A stretch of 64,000 nt of DNA from Edaphobacter bradus (GCF_025685645.1 NZ_JAGSYF010000001.1:248001-312000), one strand, 5' to 3'. Shown: positions 35,778 through 45,400, counted from the stretch's first letter. A program made the numbers and translations. Notes: generated from the letters alone by a model not told the origin.

Positions 35778-36590
35778 TCAAAACTTTTCGGGTACGAATC
35801 TTCTTCCTTGGAGTGTCGCCTGATCATCGTATGCTCGCTTCATAGAGCGCTTAGGTAGTTTGACCTTCTCCCGTGGGACCCTCTTATACGGGATCAGGCT
35901 TAGGAGGTGTGCGATGCAGTTGAGGCGCACCCGTTTCTTGTCGTCGGATCGCGCAATGTACCAGGGTGCATCCCGGGTATCGGTGGCTTCCAGCATCTGA
36001 TCGCGCGCCCGCGAGTAGTCATACCAGCGCTCACGGGAAGGTAAATCCACCGGGCTGAGCTTCCATTGACGCAACGGATCCTCTATGCGAGCCTCAAACC
36101 GTCGCTCCTGCTCCTCGTTGCTCACTTCTAACCAGAACTTGATTAATATAAGTCCGGTTTCTACAAGATACTTTTCAGCAAGTGGGCAAACTTCGAGAAA
36201 TCGGCTGTGCTGCTCCTTAGTACAGAAGCCCATCACATATTCCACACCGGCACGGTTGTACCAACTGCGGTCAAAGATCACAATTTCACCAGCCGCCGGA
36301 AAATGCGTGATATAGCGCTGCATATAGAGTTGAGTCTTCTCGCGATCTGAGGGGGCGGGAAGGGCTACAACACGGAAGATACGCGGGCTTACTCGCTCTG
36401 TAATGGCCCGTATCGTGCCGCCTTTGCCTGCGCCGTCGCGTCCTTCAAAGATGATGACAATACGTTGCCCCTGGTGTTTCACCGATTCCTGCAGCAGGCA
36501 GAGTTGAGCCTGGAGACGGCGCAATTCTTTCTCGTATTCTTTTCGTTTCAGCTTCGAATTCTGATTGCCGGTCTGTTTCTTCGTTGCCAT
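35778..36590 (-). CDS. ppk2: Polyphosphate kinase 2 family protein
   Basis: The 270-residue protein has the PPK2 Walker [10 protein letters not shown] (about 50-58), the lid region [18 protein letters not shown], and [17 protein letters not shown] with the Walker B Asp. The family transfers phosphate between polyphosphate and nucleoside mono- or diphosphates. The short single-domain form and the [13 protein letters not shown] lid fit class I (NDP-phosphorylating) but class cannot be fixed by eye. ATG 36590 is preceded by AGGAG and lies 11 bp after the ABC permease stop, so it reads as part of the same transcript as the efflux genes upstream and phosphoketolase downstream. Confidence 0.93.
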   Translation of the reverse strand: MATKKQTGNQNSKLKRKEYEKELRRLQAQLCLLQESVKHQGQRIVIIFEGRDGAGKGGTIRAITERVSPRIFRVVALPAPSDREKTQLYMQRYITHFPAAGEIVIFDRSWYNRAGVEYVMGFCTKEQHSRFLEVCPLAEKYLVETGLILIKFWLEVSNEEQERRFEARIEDPLRQWKLSPVDLPSRERWYDYSRARDQMLEATDTRDAPWYIARSDDKKRVRLNCIAHLLSLIPYKRVPREKVKLPKRSMKRAYDDQATLQGRRFVPEKF

Positions 36591-36601
36591 AAGAATCTCC
36601 T

Positions 36602-37762
36602 CTAATGCTTGCGGAAGCGCCAGGCGCTAAACGAGAACAGCACAATCGCAAACACGACCAGCGCGAGCAGATTCGGCCACAGTGCCTCCCACGGTGCATT
36701 CTTCAATGTGACGCCTCGGACGATCATCACCATGTAGCGCAACGGATCAAGATACGAGAGCTTCTGGAAGAAATCCGGCATGTTCTCGAGCGGCGAAGTT
36801 GCTCCCGAAAGCAAGGTCAACGGCGGGTTGACGAAGAACGTCAGTAACTGTGCCTGTTGCTGCGATTGCGAGACCGTTGCAATTGTTACGCCGATTCCGA
36901 TGCCTGCTAGCGCCGCCAGGCCACCGGCCAGAGCAAACAACCATACCGCACCTCGGACTGGAAGGTCGAAGACAAGCATCCCAACACCCAGCGAAAGGAA
37001 CAGGACCACCATCATTACCACGAACACCGGTGTGGTCTTGGCGAACAACATTTCGCCAGTCTGCGCGGGTGTCATCAGCAACTGTTCGATGGTGCCAGTC
37101 TCTTTTTCCTTGACGGCCAATGCCGAGGCGACGAGAGACGCGTTGATAAACATGATGATGCTCATAACACCGGTGACATAGTGCCACGACGCCACCAGGC
37201 CCGGATTGTAGAGGTAGGCTGCCTGTACGTCAGGCGCCCCTGGTGGAGCAGCAGGATGCCCGGCGTTCACGAGCATGATTCGACGCCGCGGTCCGACATC
37301 GGCTGGACTAAGGTGCCCGGAGTTGTAGTCTTCCAACGCCAATTGCAAATAACCCTTGGCAATCTGCGCAGTGTTGGCGTCCACTGCATCGATCACTACT
37401 TGCACGTCGGCGGCCTGCCCACGCTGTAAGGTGCGCGCGAAATCAGTTGGAATAACGATGAAAAGATCCAGGTCCAGACTTTTGAGAGCATCTTCTGCTT
37501 CTTCCACGCGTGTGTATCGGCGAGCCACATTGAAGTTCACGTTCTCGGTAAGAGAATCAACGAAGTCGCGGCTTTCAGTCGTGAAGCTTTCATCCACGAT
37601 GCCCATACGCAGATCACGGACCTTTGGGTTCAGCGCGTAGCCAAAAATGACCAACACGATCGTGGGGGGCAGCATCAGCTGAATCAGCAAAACGCGATTG
37701 CGCCTCAACTGGTCGACTTCCTTTGCTAGAAGAGCGAGGTAGCGTCGTATGAATGCCGGCAT
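36602..37762 (-). CDS. ABC-2 type transporter permease (second of two)
   Basis: From ATG 37762 the protein has 386 residues: one N-terminal TM (LLIQLMLPPTIVLVIFGYAL), a large extracytoplasmic domain (about 45-185), then five TM segments (VTGVMSIIMFINASLVASAL, VFVVMMVVLFLSLGVGMLVF, GAVWLFALAGGLAALAGIGI, LLTFFVNPPLTLLSGA, LLALVVFAIVLFSFSA). The motif KEKETGTIEQLLMTP is typical of ABC-2 exporters of the YhhJ/YbhR type. It begins 8 bp after the partner permease stop. A longer frame reaching 38236 is an artefact overlapping that partner. It forms the export channel with the double ATPase and the upstream permease. Confidence 0.9.
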   Translation of the reverse strand: MPAFIRRYLALLAKEVDQLRRNRVLLIQLMLPPTIVLVIFGYALNPKVRDLRMGIVDESFTTESRDFVDSLTENVNFNVARRYTRVEEAEDALKSLDLDLFIVIPTDFARTLQRGQAADVQVVIDAVDANTAQIAKGYLQLALEDYNSGHLSPADVGPRRRIMLVNAGHPAAPPGAPDVQAAYLYNPGLVASWHYVTGVMSIIMFINASLVASALAVKEKETGTIEQLLMTPAQTGEMLFAKTTPVFVVMMVVLFLSLGVGMLVFDLPVRGAVWLFALAGGLAALAGIGIGVTIATVSQSQQQAQLLTFFVNPPLTLLSGATSPLENMPDFFQKLSYLDPLRYMVMIVRGVTLKNAPWEALWPNLLALVVFAIVLFSFSAWRFRKH

Positions 37763-37770
37763 GGGAGCAC

Positions 37771-38880
37771 CTATCCCTTGAACTGCATCTTGCGCATCTG
37801 AATCACATTCAGAAGGAAAAAGCTGAACGTCAGGGCTAGCAGCATCAGCAGAGGCCTCAGCGAAGTGCCCCATCCCACATTGCGCAAGATGGAGTTTCGA
37901 ACAATCTGAATATAGTGGGTCGCGGGCAGAAAGCTGGACAACCAACGAATTTGAATCGGAATATTCCGAATTGCGAAGATGTATCCCGCAAGCAGAAGAG
38001 AAAGCAGGAACGAACCCATCTGAACGGCCTGGATCGCAGCGCTTTGGTTCTGGGTGGCGTTGCCGCACATCATTCCGAAGAACACTCCCGACAGGAGGTA
38101 GAGAACGGTGGCGATCAGCAGGACGGTTGGGTCCGTCGGGAATCGGAATTCGAATATGAATAAGCCCAGTGCAAAGCAGAGGACAAATTCCACAATCCCG
38201 ACGAGAACGTAAATTAGGGCCTTGCCCAAAATCCACTGGACGGCGGTCAGACTGGAAGCATAGGCCTGGATGATGGTTCCCGTCTCGTATTCCTTAGCGG
38301 TAGTCAAGGCTCCGAGCAGCGCAGGAAAGATGATCAGCATCAAGCCTAGCCCGCCGGTTCCGAAGTAGATACGCTCCGAGAGTCCGGGGTTATACCAAAA
38401 CCGCGACTGTAGATTGACGCCTTTCGCGGGAGGCGCGCCGAGCTTGTTCTTCAAGACAAAGGCTATATTCAACGATTGTGCATAGTTGCCCAGAGCGGTC
38501 GCTGCGTTGGAATCCGTGGCATCGATCAGCAACTGGACGACAGGCTCGCTTCCGCGCCGGAAGTCGCGCTCGAAATTCTGGGGAATGATGAGCGCCGCGC
38601 GCCCGCGCCAACTGGCGAGCGCCCGCTCCGCTGATTCGCCGGGTTGACGCGGCACCATCCGGAACGTGAGAGCCGCTCCATACGTCTCTAGGTAAGTGCG
38701 GCTGAGCGGCGTGTTGTCGTAGTCGAACACGAGTATAGATACGTTGCGAAGCCGCAGGGACCCCGTTACGCCAGCGAGCGTCATCAGCACGATTGGCATC
38801 AACACCGCCAGCAGGACGAGCAGCTTATCGCGCCGGAACAAACTGAATTCCTTCCATGCCTGGGCCAGGATCTTTTTCAC
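37771..38880 (-). CDS. ABC-2 type transporter permease (first of two)
   Basis: The 369-residue protein starts at GTG 38880, overlapping the ATPase stop by 4 bp (GTGA). It has an N-terminal TM (LLVLLAVLMPIVLMTLAGVT), an extracytoplasmic domain (about 40-170) and five C-terminal TMs (GLGLMLIIFPALLGALTTA, ILGKALIYVLVGIVEFVLCF, PTVLLIATVLYLLSGVFFGM and others), with KEYETGTI as the ABC-2 coupling motif. It is a paralogue of the next permease; the two likely heterodimerise. Substrate is unknown; homologues of the YbhFSR/YhhJ group export drugs or other hydrophobic compounds. Confidence 0.9.
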   Translation of the reverse strand: MKKILAQAWKEFSLFRRDKLLVLLAVLMPIVLMTLAGVTGSLRLRNVSILVFDYDNTPLSRTYLETYGAALTFRMVPRQPGESAERALASWRGRAALIIPQNFERDFRRGSEPVVQLLIDATDSNAATALGNYAQSLNIAFVLKNKLGAPPAKGVNLQSRFWYNPGLSERIYFGTGGLGLMLIIFPALLGALTTAKEYETGTIIQAYASSLTAVQWILGKALIYVLVGIVEFVLCFALGLFIFEFRFPTDPTVLLIATVLYLLSGVFFGMMCGNATQNQSAAIQAVQMGSFLLSLLLAGYIFAIRNIPIQIRWLSSFLPATHYIQIVRNSILRNVGWGTSLRPLLMLLALTFSFFLLNVIQMRKMQFKG

Positions 38881-40778
38881 TGAGGGATCTCCGATCTCCG
38901 AGATTCAATGAGCGAAATGAATACGTCTTCCAGCGAAAACGGCACTTGTTTCTGGGTATCAATGCGGACTGTGGCCTCCTTTAAGACAGTCGCTGCCTGA
39001 CGTTTTTGCTCGTCATTTTCCACCACAACGTGCAGCCGGTCGCCGAACAGCGAAACACGTGAAGCACCGAACTGCTTCTTCAAAACTCCTAAGGCTCGAT
39101 CTGGATGGTCTACTTCCATTTCATAAAGCGATCCCTTCATGTTGGCCTTCACTTCGCTGGGAGAACCCTGGGCGATGATTTCGCCGGCGACCATGAAACC
39201 GAGCCGATTGCACTGCTCCGCTTCCTCGAGGTAATGGGTTACGACCAAAACACCTGCCCCACGGTCCGCAAATTCGTTGATCATCCGCCACATTGCGCGG
39301 CGCGCCAGCGGGTCCACGCCGGAAGTTGGCTCATCCAGAAAGATCGCCTCGGGTTCGTGCATCACGGCAGCGCCAAAAGCCACACGCTGTTTCCAGCCGC
39401 CGGGCAGAGATTTGGTCAGCATCCCCGCTTCGGTGCTCAACTCCGCCGATTCGAGCACCCATTTCTTGCGTTCCTCGCGCACGCTTTCATGCACGCCGTA
39501 GAGCCGGGCGTAGAAATCCAGGTTCTCTCCGATGGTGAGGTCGTCGTAAAGCGCGAATTTCTGCGACATGTAACCAATCCTGGAGCGCACCGCAGCCGCA
39601 CGCAGCCCCTTGGATTTTCCTAATAGTGTGACGCTGCCGGAACTTGGACCGAGCAGCCCACAGATAATCTTGATGGCAGTGGTCTTTCCTGCTCCGTTAG
39701 CTCCCAGTAGCCCGTATATCTCTCCATTGCGGATCTCCAACTGAAAGTTCTTCACAGCCTTGAACGATCCAAAATGCTTGTTTAGGTCCTTTGCTCCGAT
39801 GATTACGTCTTTTCGGGTCAACGCAGCAGACGGTTTTGGGAAATGCGGAACCACGTGAACGCCACGCATCTTCCGCAACTGACCCACGAAGGCGTTTTCG
39901 AGAGTCGGCTGCGAGCGGATTATCTCGGTTATCCTCAGGCCGGCGCTTTCCGCACGCTGACGCAAATCAGATTCGGCTTCGTCAGGATGTGCAGCCATCA
40001 CGTCCAAACGGTCGCCGAACCTCTGCACATCCTGTGCTTCCGGGGATGCAGCCAGTACCTCCTCTGCCTTGGCCAGTGGCTCTGCCTTAACCTCAAGTCG
40101 TGTGACGCCCATCTTGGAACGGAAGTGGGCCGGTGTGTCGATATCGTAGATTTTTCCGCGCTCCATCAGCGCCACTCGATGGCAACGCTCGGCCTCGTCC
40201 AGATAAGGAGTCGCTACCACAATGGACATTCCGGCCGTGGCGAGCGAGGTCAAGGCATCCCAGAAATCGCGGCGCGTCACCGGATCGACGCCGGTGGTCG
40301 GTTCGTCTAACAACAGCAACTGCGGGTCGGGAATCAGTGCGCAGCTCAACGCCAGCTTCTGCTTCATACCGCCACTCAAGCGACCCGCGAGCCGATCGGA
40401 GAACCTAGTCAGATCGAACAACTTGAAATATCGTTCTCTGCGTTCAGCGAAATCTTTCGGTGCGACTTCGCGTAGGCCGCCGGCATAGTTGAGGTTTTCA
40501 TCTATGCTCAGGTCCATATAGAGGCTGAACGGCTGCGTGAGATATCCCACGCCGGGCCGCGCCTTGCGGGGCGTCGTGTTCAAGACTCGGATTTCTCCGC
40601 CTCCAGGCTCCAGCACACCGGCGATGATCCGGAAAGCGGTGGTCTTGCCGGCACCATCTGCGCCGATGAACCCGAAGATTTCCCCGGGCTTGACTTGAAA
40701 GCTGGCGGCGTCGAGAGCTTTGATGTCGCCGTAGCTCTTGCTGAGAGCGCGCGATTCAACTATGAGACTCGTACTCAT
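38877..40778 (-). CDS. ABC exporter ATPase with two fused nucleotide-binding domains
   Basis: Two ABC domains lie in one 633-residue chain. Domain 1 (about 1-300): Walker A GADGAGKTT, signature LSGGMKQ, Walker B LLLLDEPTTGVDP. Domain 2 (about 325-630): Walker A GANGAGKTT, signature LPGGWKQ, Walker B AIFLDEPTSGVDP. The second signature has Pro in place of Ser, which may weaken one ATP site. It is the motor for the two downstream ABC-2 permeases. ATG 40778 overlaps the membrane fusion protein stop by 1 bp and its own stop overlaps the next start, so the set is tightly coupled. RbbA/YhiH-like ATPases have the same double arrangement. Confidence 0.93.
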   Translation of the reverse strand: MSTSLIVESRALSKSYGDIKALDAASFQVKPGEIFGFIGADGAGKTTAFRIIAGVLEPGGGEIRVLNTTPRKARPGVGYLTQPFSLYMDLSIDENLNYAGGLREVAPKDFAERRERYFKLFDLTRFSDRLAGRLSGGMKQKLALSCALIPDPQLLLLDEPTTGVDPVTRRDFWDALTSLATAGMSIVVATPYLDEAERCHRVALMERGKIYDIDTPAHFRSKMGVTRLEVKAEPLAKAEEVLAASPEAQDVQRFGDRLDVMAAHPDEAESDLRQRAESAGLRITEIIRSQPTLENAFVGQLRKMRGVHVVPHFPKPSAALTRKDVIIGAKDLNKHFGSFKAVKNFQLEIRNGEIYGLLGANGAGKTTAIKIICGLLGPSSGSVTLLGKSKGLRAAAVRSRIGYMSQKFALYDDLTIGENLDFYARLYGVHESVREERKKWVLESAELSTEAGMLTKSLPGGWKQRVAFGAAVMHEPEAIFLDEPTSGVDPLARRAMWRMINEFADRGAGVLVVTHYLEEAEQCNRLGFMVAGEIIAQGSPSEVKANMKGSLYEMEVDHPDRALGVLKKQFGASRVSLFGDRLHVVVENDEQKRQAATVLKEATVRIDTQKQVPFSLEDVFISLIESRRSEIPQ

Positions 40779-41839
40779 CAGAGTTTTCCAATGTCAATCT
40801 GGCCGTCAGCCGGCATGCCCGGCTTCGCATATCCGGAGGCGCCCTTTAGCCCAAGCTTCACGCCCATTACCTGTTTCACTCGGTCACTCTGGAAATAGGT
40901 GTTCTCCGGGGTAAACATCACCTGCGGGTCAATGCGGATCACCTCCGCGGGGATCTTTTCCTTTGGGCTGGAGTCCAGGTAAACTTCTGCCTGCTGTCCC
41001 ACCTTCAATTTCCCGACATCCCCTTCAGGAACGAATCCACGCAGATAAAGTTTGTCCAAATCCACCATAGTGAGGATTGTTTGACCCGCAGCAATGACTC
41101 GACCCGGCTCAGCGGAGCGCGTCAGGATCGTGCCGGCGATCGGAGCTGTGATCGTCAAGTCGTCCACATTCGCCTCAAAACGTTGCAGCATAGCCTGGCT
41201 TGAAGCAAGATTCGCTTTAATTGTGTCAATCTGTGCAATAATCGTCGGAATCTGTGCGAGTTGTGCTTTTGCCTGCTGCAGAGAAGCCTCGGCCGCCAAT
41301 ACCTGCTTATTGCTTGCATCGAAGGATGCCTGCGCGACCTTCACCCTGGTGTGTTGCTGATCTGACACTTGCTTAGCAGTGGCGCCTGTCTCAACCAGCG
41401 GGAGATATCGCTTGTCGTCTAACTCGGCCTGCTGCAGTTCCGCTTGCCAACGAACAAGCTCTGCCTGGCTGGCAGCTAGATTCGCTTCGGCTAATGCCAC
41501 TCGCGCGGGCGCAGCCGATTGTGCCTCTTCCAGCCGGTGCTGGTCCTCGACAACACTGGCCTTCTGCGCAGCAACACTGGCTTTCTGCGCGGCGACCTGT
41601 GCCTCGTCTTGCGGGCTCGAAATGCGCGCAACAACCTGGCCGGCCTTCACGGTGTCGCCCTCTCGTACGAGGATCTCTACAATCTTGCCGTCCCTCTTGG
41701 AGGAAATATCAACCGTGTCTCCGTCGATGCGGCCGCTTACAAAGAGCTTGCCTTCTTGCTCGGGTCCCTTCCGCATCCGCGAGCATTCCACAAGGACTAG
41801 CAGCAATAGCATGGCTGGAAATATCCATCTTCGATTCAT
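40778..41839 (-). CDS. HlyD-family membrane fusion protein of the ABC exporter
   Basis: The 353-residue periplasmic adaptor has an N-terminal membrane anchor (FPAMLLLLVLVECS; a lipoprotein Cys is possible but the box is poor). A biotinyl-lipoyl half (GKIVEILVREGDTVKAGQVV) is followed by a long alpha-hairpin (about 90-215, Ala/Gln rich), the second lipoyl half (ITAPIAGTILTRSAEPGRVI) and a beta-barrel domain. It bridges the inner membrane ABC complex to the outer membrane factor encoded 16 bp upstream. ATG 41839 sits behind AGGAGG. It resembles YbhG/YhiI-type adaptors. Confidence 0.92.
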   Translation of the reverse strand: MNRRWIFPAMLLLLVLVECSRMRKGPEQEGKLFVSGRIDGDTVDISSKRDGKIVEILVREGDTVKAGQVVARISSPQDEAQVAAQKASVAAQKASVVEDQHRLEEAQSAAPARVALAEANLAASQAELVRWQAELQQAELDDKRYLPLVETGATAKQVSDQQHTRVKVAQASFDASNKQVLAAEASLQQAKAQLAQIPTIIAQIDTIKANLASSQAMLQRFEANVDDLTITAPIAGTILTRSAEPGRVIAAGQTILTMVDLDKLYLRGFVPEGDVGKLKVGQQAEVYLDSSPKEKIPAEVIRIDPQVMFTPENTYFQSDRVKQVMGVKLGLKGASGYAKPGMPADGQIDIGKL

Positions 41840-41855
41840 GAATTCCTCCTGAGCC

Positions 41856-43217
41856 TTACTTGCGGTAAGTCTTCTCGGCGGCGTCCATCGCCCGAGCTAG
41901 ATTGGCCCGTGCCAGCCCCAGGGTGTACATGGCTCTCACGCGTGCGTCATCGGCTCGTGAAACCCGGTCTTGCGCGTTCACCACCTCAGTGTTGTCCGTT
42001 ACGCCCTGCGTAAACCGCTGCCGCGATAATTGCACTTCCTCTCGCGACAGCTTTACGTTCGCGGCGCTGGTTTCAACTTCCTTACGAGCCCACTCGACTC
42101 CCGCGACCGCCGTCAGCACATCCGTTTCGATCTGGGACCTCAGTTGATCGTGAGCCGCCTGGGTCTCAGCTAGCGCACCCTGCGCCTCTTCGATCTGCCC
42201 GCGAATCCGGCCGCCTGTGAAGATAGGGACCTCGAGCGTTCCTGCCAGCCGGTATGTGTTCACATTCTTATCCGGCGTTTCCCCGCTTTGCCCGTCGCTG
42301 AAACTGGCGTTGAGAGTCGGCCAACGCGAAGCCTTGGTGGACTGGACCTGTTGCTGTGCAGCTCGGACGCTGGCTTCCAACGCTCGATAGTCTGGTCGCG
42401 AGGCGAGTGCCGCTTTGACCGCGGTAGCAGGGTCAATTGTGGTGTCGACCCCGTAAGCCTCGGGGGCATCAGAAAGTTCGAAGTCCGAAGTGATCTGGAT
42501 CTGAAGCGTGTTGGCAAGGTTCAGTTTTGCATCGATGTAATTCTGTTCGGCTTCCTGCCGCTGCTGCTCGAGTGAATTCACCTGCTGTAGCGCCCGATTG
42601 GCCTCCAAGGGAGCCGAAACGCCTTCCTTGACCCGGTCTCGCGTGAGTTGGTAAAGGTCGGTTGCCAGCTTTGTCTGATCCGTCAGCGTATCCCGGGATG
42701 CCTTGGCCCTCAACGCTTGCAGGTAAGCCGAGACAACATCCAGTACCACCACCTCGCGCGCATTATCAACCTGCAGGCGGGAGGAGTCTTCTCTGGAACG
42801 AAAACTCTTCCAGGCGTCCCTGTTTGCGAGGTTCAGCAAGTCCCAGCTGAGGCGAACGCGGGCGTTCATCGAAGGGAAAGGCCCTTGCTTCCCCTGCGGC
42901 ACAGTGGGGATGTCGATTCCGAGACCCTTCAGATTCATGGTCAGATAGGCCTGGTTCACAAATACATCAATCTGAGGCAGCAATGCCGAACGTGACTGTA
43001 CGTACCGCGCTGAAGCCTGGTCAAGTCGGCTCTGTGCTGTCCTGATGATGCTGCTGTTAGAGAGCGCAATCGATACTGATTCCGCAAGAGTTAGCGGATT
43101 GGGCAGGTTTTGGTCAGCCGCATTCACCCGGATCGCAGTAAGGACGAAAAGCATCCCCGCGAGCGAGTTCCTGATGCCGGTGACCAGCTTGCCGCGTGTT
43201 GGATGGACGATATCCAT
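41856..43217 (-). CDS. TolC-family outer membrane efflux protein
   Basis: The 453-residue protein starts with a signal peptide (SLAGMLFVLTAIRVNAAD) and has two copies of the outer membrane efflux repeat, with long Ala/Gln/Arg-rich helices (LDQASARYVQSRSALLPQID, RGQIEEAQGALAETQAAHDQ). It forms the trimeric exit duct for the ABC exporter encoded downstream. First gene of a run of up to nine genes on this strand; a palindrome and a presumed -10 box lie 82-135 bp upstream of the start. Confidence 0.9.
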   Translation of the reverse strand: MDIVHPTRGKLVTGIRNSLAGMLFVLTAIRVNAADQNLPNPLTLAESVSIALSNSSIIRTAQSRLDQASARYVQSRSALLPQIDVFVNQAYLTMNLKGLGIDIPTVPQGKQGPFPSMNARVRLSWDLLNLANRDAWKSFRSREDSSRLQVDNAREVVVLDVVSAYLQALRAKASRDTLTDQTKLATDLYQLTRDRVKEGVSAPLEANRALQQVNSLEQQRQEAEQNYIDAKLNLANTLQIQITSDFELSDAPEAYGVDTTIDPATAVKAALASRPDYRALEASVRAAQQQVQSTKASRWPTLNASFSDGQSGETPDKNVNTYRLAGTLEVPIFTGGRIRGQIEEAQGALAETQAAHDQLRSQIETDVLTAVAGVEWARKEVETSAANVKLSREEVQLSRQRFTQGVTDNTEVVNAQDRVSRADDARVRAMYTLGLARANLARAMDAAEKTYRK

Positions 43218-43298
43218 AAGTCTGACACCGCTGAAGTGGCCACTACCTCCAGGGATCGACGGAGGCGTTTCGCCCGGATTAGACTCCAGTACCGACGA

Positions 43299-43352
43299 AT
43301 TGTAGAGGCGTCACCCCGAAACGCGAAAGTAGGGATTTCCCTAGTTTCGCGT
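43299..43352 (-). promoter_or_regulatory. Presumed promoter with overlapping palindromic operator of the ABC efflux operon
   Basis: ACGCGAAAGTAGGGA (43321-43335) and TCCCTAGTTTCGCGT (43338-43352) are inverted copies matching at 14 of 15 positions around a 2-bp spacer. On the minus strand TACAAT (43304-43299) makes a good -10 box with a weak -35 TTCGCG 17 bp upstream inside the palindrome. Such near-perfect 30-bp palindromes are typical operators of TetR- or MarR-type efflux repressors; no such repressor gene is in the window. Confidence 0.55.
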
Positions 43353-43498
43353 CCACTCATGACAAAAGCAAAATGCACTTGCAGAACTGATAATTCTCAT
43401 CTGTTACTCGCTCTGAAGTTATCTTGCTGCAGACCACGGAGACGCCTTTACGAATGTGCGGGCGGCCGCCCGAAAGGAGCGCATCGCTTGCCGGCCTG

Positions 43499-43663
43499 CT
43501 CGGCAAAGCTCCGGCGACATGCCCTCCTGAGTTCCTCGATGGGCTGGCCGCCAATCCCGACGAGACACATAAGGTTACGATTGGCCCGACGACCCTGAAT
43601 CTCACGCTGAAGGACATCATCTTCGACGCCACCAAAGGGGATTTCGCTCATCCGAATCCGCGG
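43499..43663 (+). pseudogene. Orphan internal fragment of a metabolic enzyme (possibly L-serine dehydratase-like)
   Basis: About 55 residues of well-composed coding sequence (PPEFLDGLAANPDETHKV, TIGPTTLNLTLKDIIFDAT, GDFAHPNP) stand without start or downstream continuation. It breaks off where the transposase remnant begins, so it was probably truncated by insertion. The layout (DI-FDA--GDFAHPN) is reminiscent of the central part of iron-sulfur L-serine dehydratases, but this assignment is weak. The flanking 43,353-43,498 shows nothing else. Confidence 0.35.
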
Positions 43664-43689
43664 GAATCATACCTGCAGTTGTCAGGTCA

Positions 43690-43898
43690 CTGAACGATCT
43701 CAAAACACCGCAGCAGAACATTCGAGACGGGTTTCTAGCTGCGGCGAAGCCGAACACGCGCTTCAGTACCCGGAACGGATACTCGACCTTGGCTCTTACC
43801 CGCGACTTACTCCGATTCCTGCTGCGCTCGAGCTCGTTGATGCCATGCTTCGCATCCGCGCCGACGTGCGCCTTCATCCCGAAGTACCACTGGTTACC
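43690..43898 (-). pseudogene. IS5-family transposase remnant, internally deleted
   Basis: Reading leftward from 43898, GNQWYFGMKAHVGADAKHG matches the DDE catalytic neighbourhood of IS5-type transposases. It jumps directly to NRSKSRVRAKVEYPFRVLKR and VFGF, which is the C-terminal part with the YREK-like region. About 100 residues between them are missing, and the tail after VFGF is frameshifted. It is a dead insertion sequence left between the two efflux operons. Confidence 0.75.
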
Positions 43899-43993
43899 CC
43901 TCTAGCGCGCGATCGAGTAATCTCCACGGGAGCTGACGCTGATATAAAACAAAGTCGGCATAATTCCATCTCCGGTTGCGGTCGGATTTGTTT

Positions 43994-45400
43994 TTATGGT
44001 TCCCAACCCCCACCCAAAGCCCGGTAGAGTTGTACGAGCGCCAATAGCTCGTTCAATTGCGCCTGGACCAGGTTGAGCTCGGCAGAAAAGTAGTTCGTAT
44101 CGTTTGTGAGCACTTCCAGATAGCTAGTCACGCCGCCGCTGTACCTCATGCGGGACAGGCGCGTCGCATCTTGCGCCGAGTTCACCAGAAACTGTTGCTG
44201 TACCCGAAATTCCTGTGTCTTGCGGTACGCGACCAGCTGGTCGGAGACACTACGGAATGCGCCTTGGATCGTCTCCTGATAAAAGAGCACGGCTTCCTGC
44301 TGTTGGGCTTCTGCAAGGCGAACGTTCGATCGGAGTCTCCCGCCAGTAAAGATGGGCTGAGCGAGAGTCGAACCAAACGTCCATGCTCCCGCCGGGCCTG
44401 TGAATAGTGATGTGAGCGCCGAACTCTGATATCCCGCATTCGCGGTCAACGAGATCTGAGGGAAGTATTGAGACCTGGCCACTCCGATCTGGGCATTGGC
44501 GGCGATCAACTGTTGTTCTGCCTGCTGTATGTCGGGGCGTCGTTCTAACAGCGCGGACGGCAGGCCAGCCGGGACCGTCGGTCGATGGGGCTGATCGGTT
44601 AACGATCGACCACGCGGTACCGGTGCAGGATTGTTCCCTAAAAGAATGCTGATGAAATTTTCTTGCTGGTCAATTTGTTGTTCCAGGCTCGGAATTACCG
44701 AGCCCGCGGTGAAGACCAATTGCTCAGCCTGGCGGACATCAAGCAGAGATGTCGAACCGCCTTTGACCAGAATTTGCGTCAGACGGAGCGAGTCCTGACG
44801 CGATGTCAGCGTGCGGCGCGTGATTTCGAGCTGCAGGTCAAGAGCCCGCAGGGTAAAGTAAGCACTAGCCACGTTCGCCACCAGCTCCGTAACGATCTCC
44901 CGCTGTCCCCACTCGGTTGCCGCAAGGTTGGCGCGTGCCGCTTCCGTTGCGCGGCGAAACTTCCCCCAGAAGTCCACTTCCCAATTGAAATCGAGTCCGA
45001 CTCGGTTCGTATTCGTCTCGACTGCAGGAAAAGACTTTTGCCTTGCCGTGCGCTGATTGAGGGCAGAAGCGTCGGCTGAAATTGTGGGGAACTGGTTGGC
45101 TCGCGTGATGCCCAATGAGGCTTGCGCCTCGAGAATTCTTGTGCCGGCGCGGCGAAGATCATAGTTCTGTTGAAGGGCAGTCTTGATCAGTTCCTTCAGT
45201 TGTTCATCTTGAAAGACGTCCCACCATTTCTCTTCAGCGAACGACTTGGTTTCGCCCTTGGCCGCTTCTTCGGGCGTCAAGCCTCGATAGACTGCCGGAG
45301 TGTCGACTTTGGGCCTTTTGTAATTGGGCCCGACTGTGCACCCACACGCGCCCATCATCGATGCTAATAGAACGGTGGCTCGAACTCGTGTCCTAGTCAT
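43994..45400 (-). CDS. NodT-type outer membrane lipoprotein of the RND efflux system
   Basis: The 468-residue protein starts at ATG 45400, overlapping the pump stop by 8 bp. A lipoprotein signal ([12 protein letters not shown], then TVGPNYKRP, the typical mature start of this family) precedes two outer membrane efflux domains ([56 protein letters not shown]). It forms the exit duct of the tripartite pump with the two genes upstream. An upstream in-frame start at 45439 lacks the lipoprotein signal at its N-terminus. Confidence 0.93.
   Translation of the reverse strand: MTRTRVRATVLLASMMGACGCTVGPNYKRPKVDTPAVYRGLTPEEAAKGETKSFAEEKWWDVFQDEQLKELIKTALQQNYDLRRAGTRILEAQASLGITRANQFPTISADASALNQRTARQKSFPAVETNTNRVGLDFNWEVDFWGKFRRATEAARANLAATEWGQREIVTELVANVASAYFTLRALDLQLEITRRTLTSRQDSLRLTQILVKGGSTSLLDVRQAEQLVFTAGSVIPSLEQQIDQQENFISILLGNNPAPVPRGRSLTDQPHRPTVPAGLPSALLERRPDIQQAEQQLIAANAQIGVARSQYFPQISLTANAGYQSSALTSLFTGPAGAWTFGSTLAQPIFTGGRLRSNVRLAEAQQQEAVLFYQETIQGAFRSVSDQLVAYRKTQEFRVQQQFLVNSAQDATRLSRMRYSGGVTSYLEVLTNDTNYFSAELNLVQAQLNELLALVQLYRALGGGWEP

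Noticed and set aside
36602..38236. 544-residue start for the second ABC permease
   Set aside because: The extra N-terminal 158 residues overlap the other permease out of frame and have no transporter character; ATG 37762 fits the TM start.
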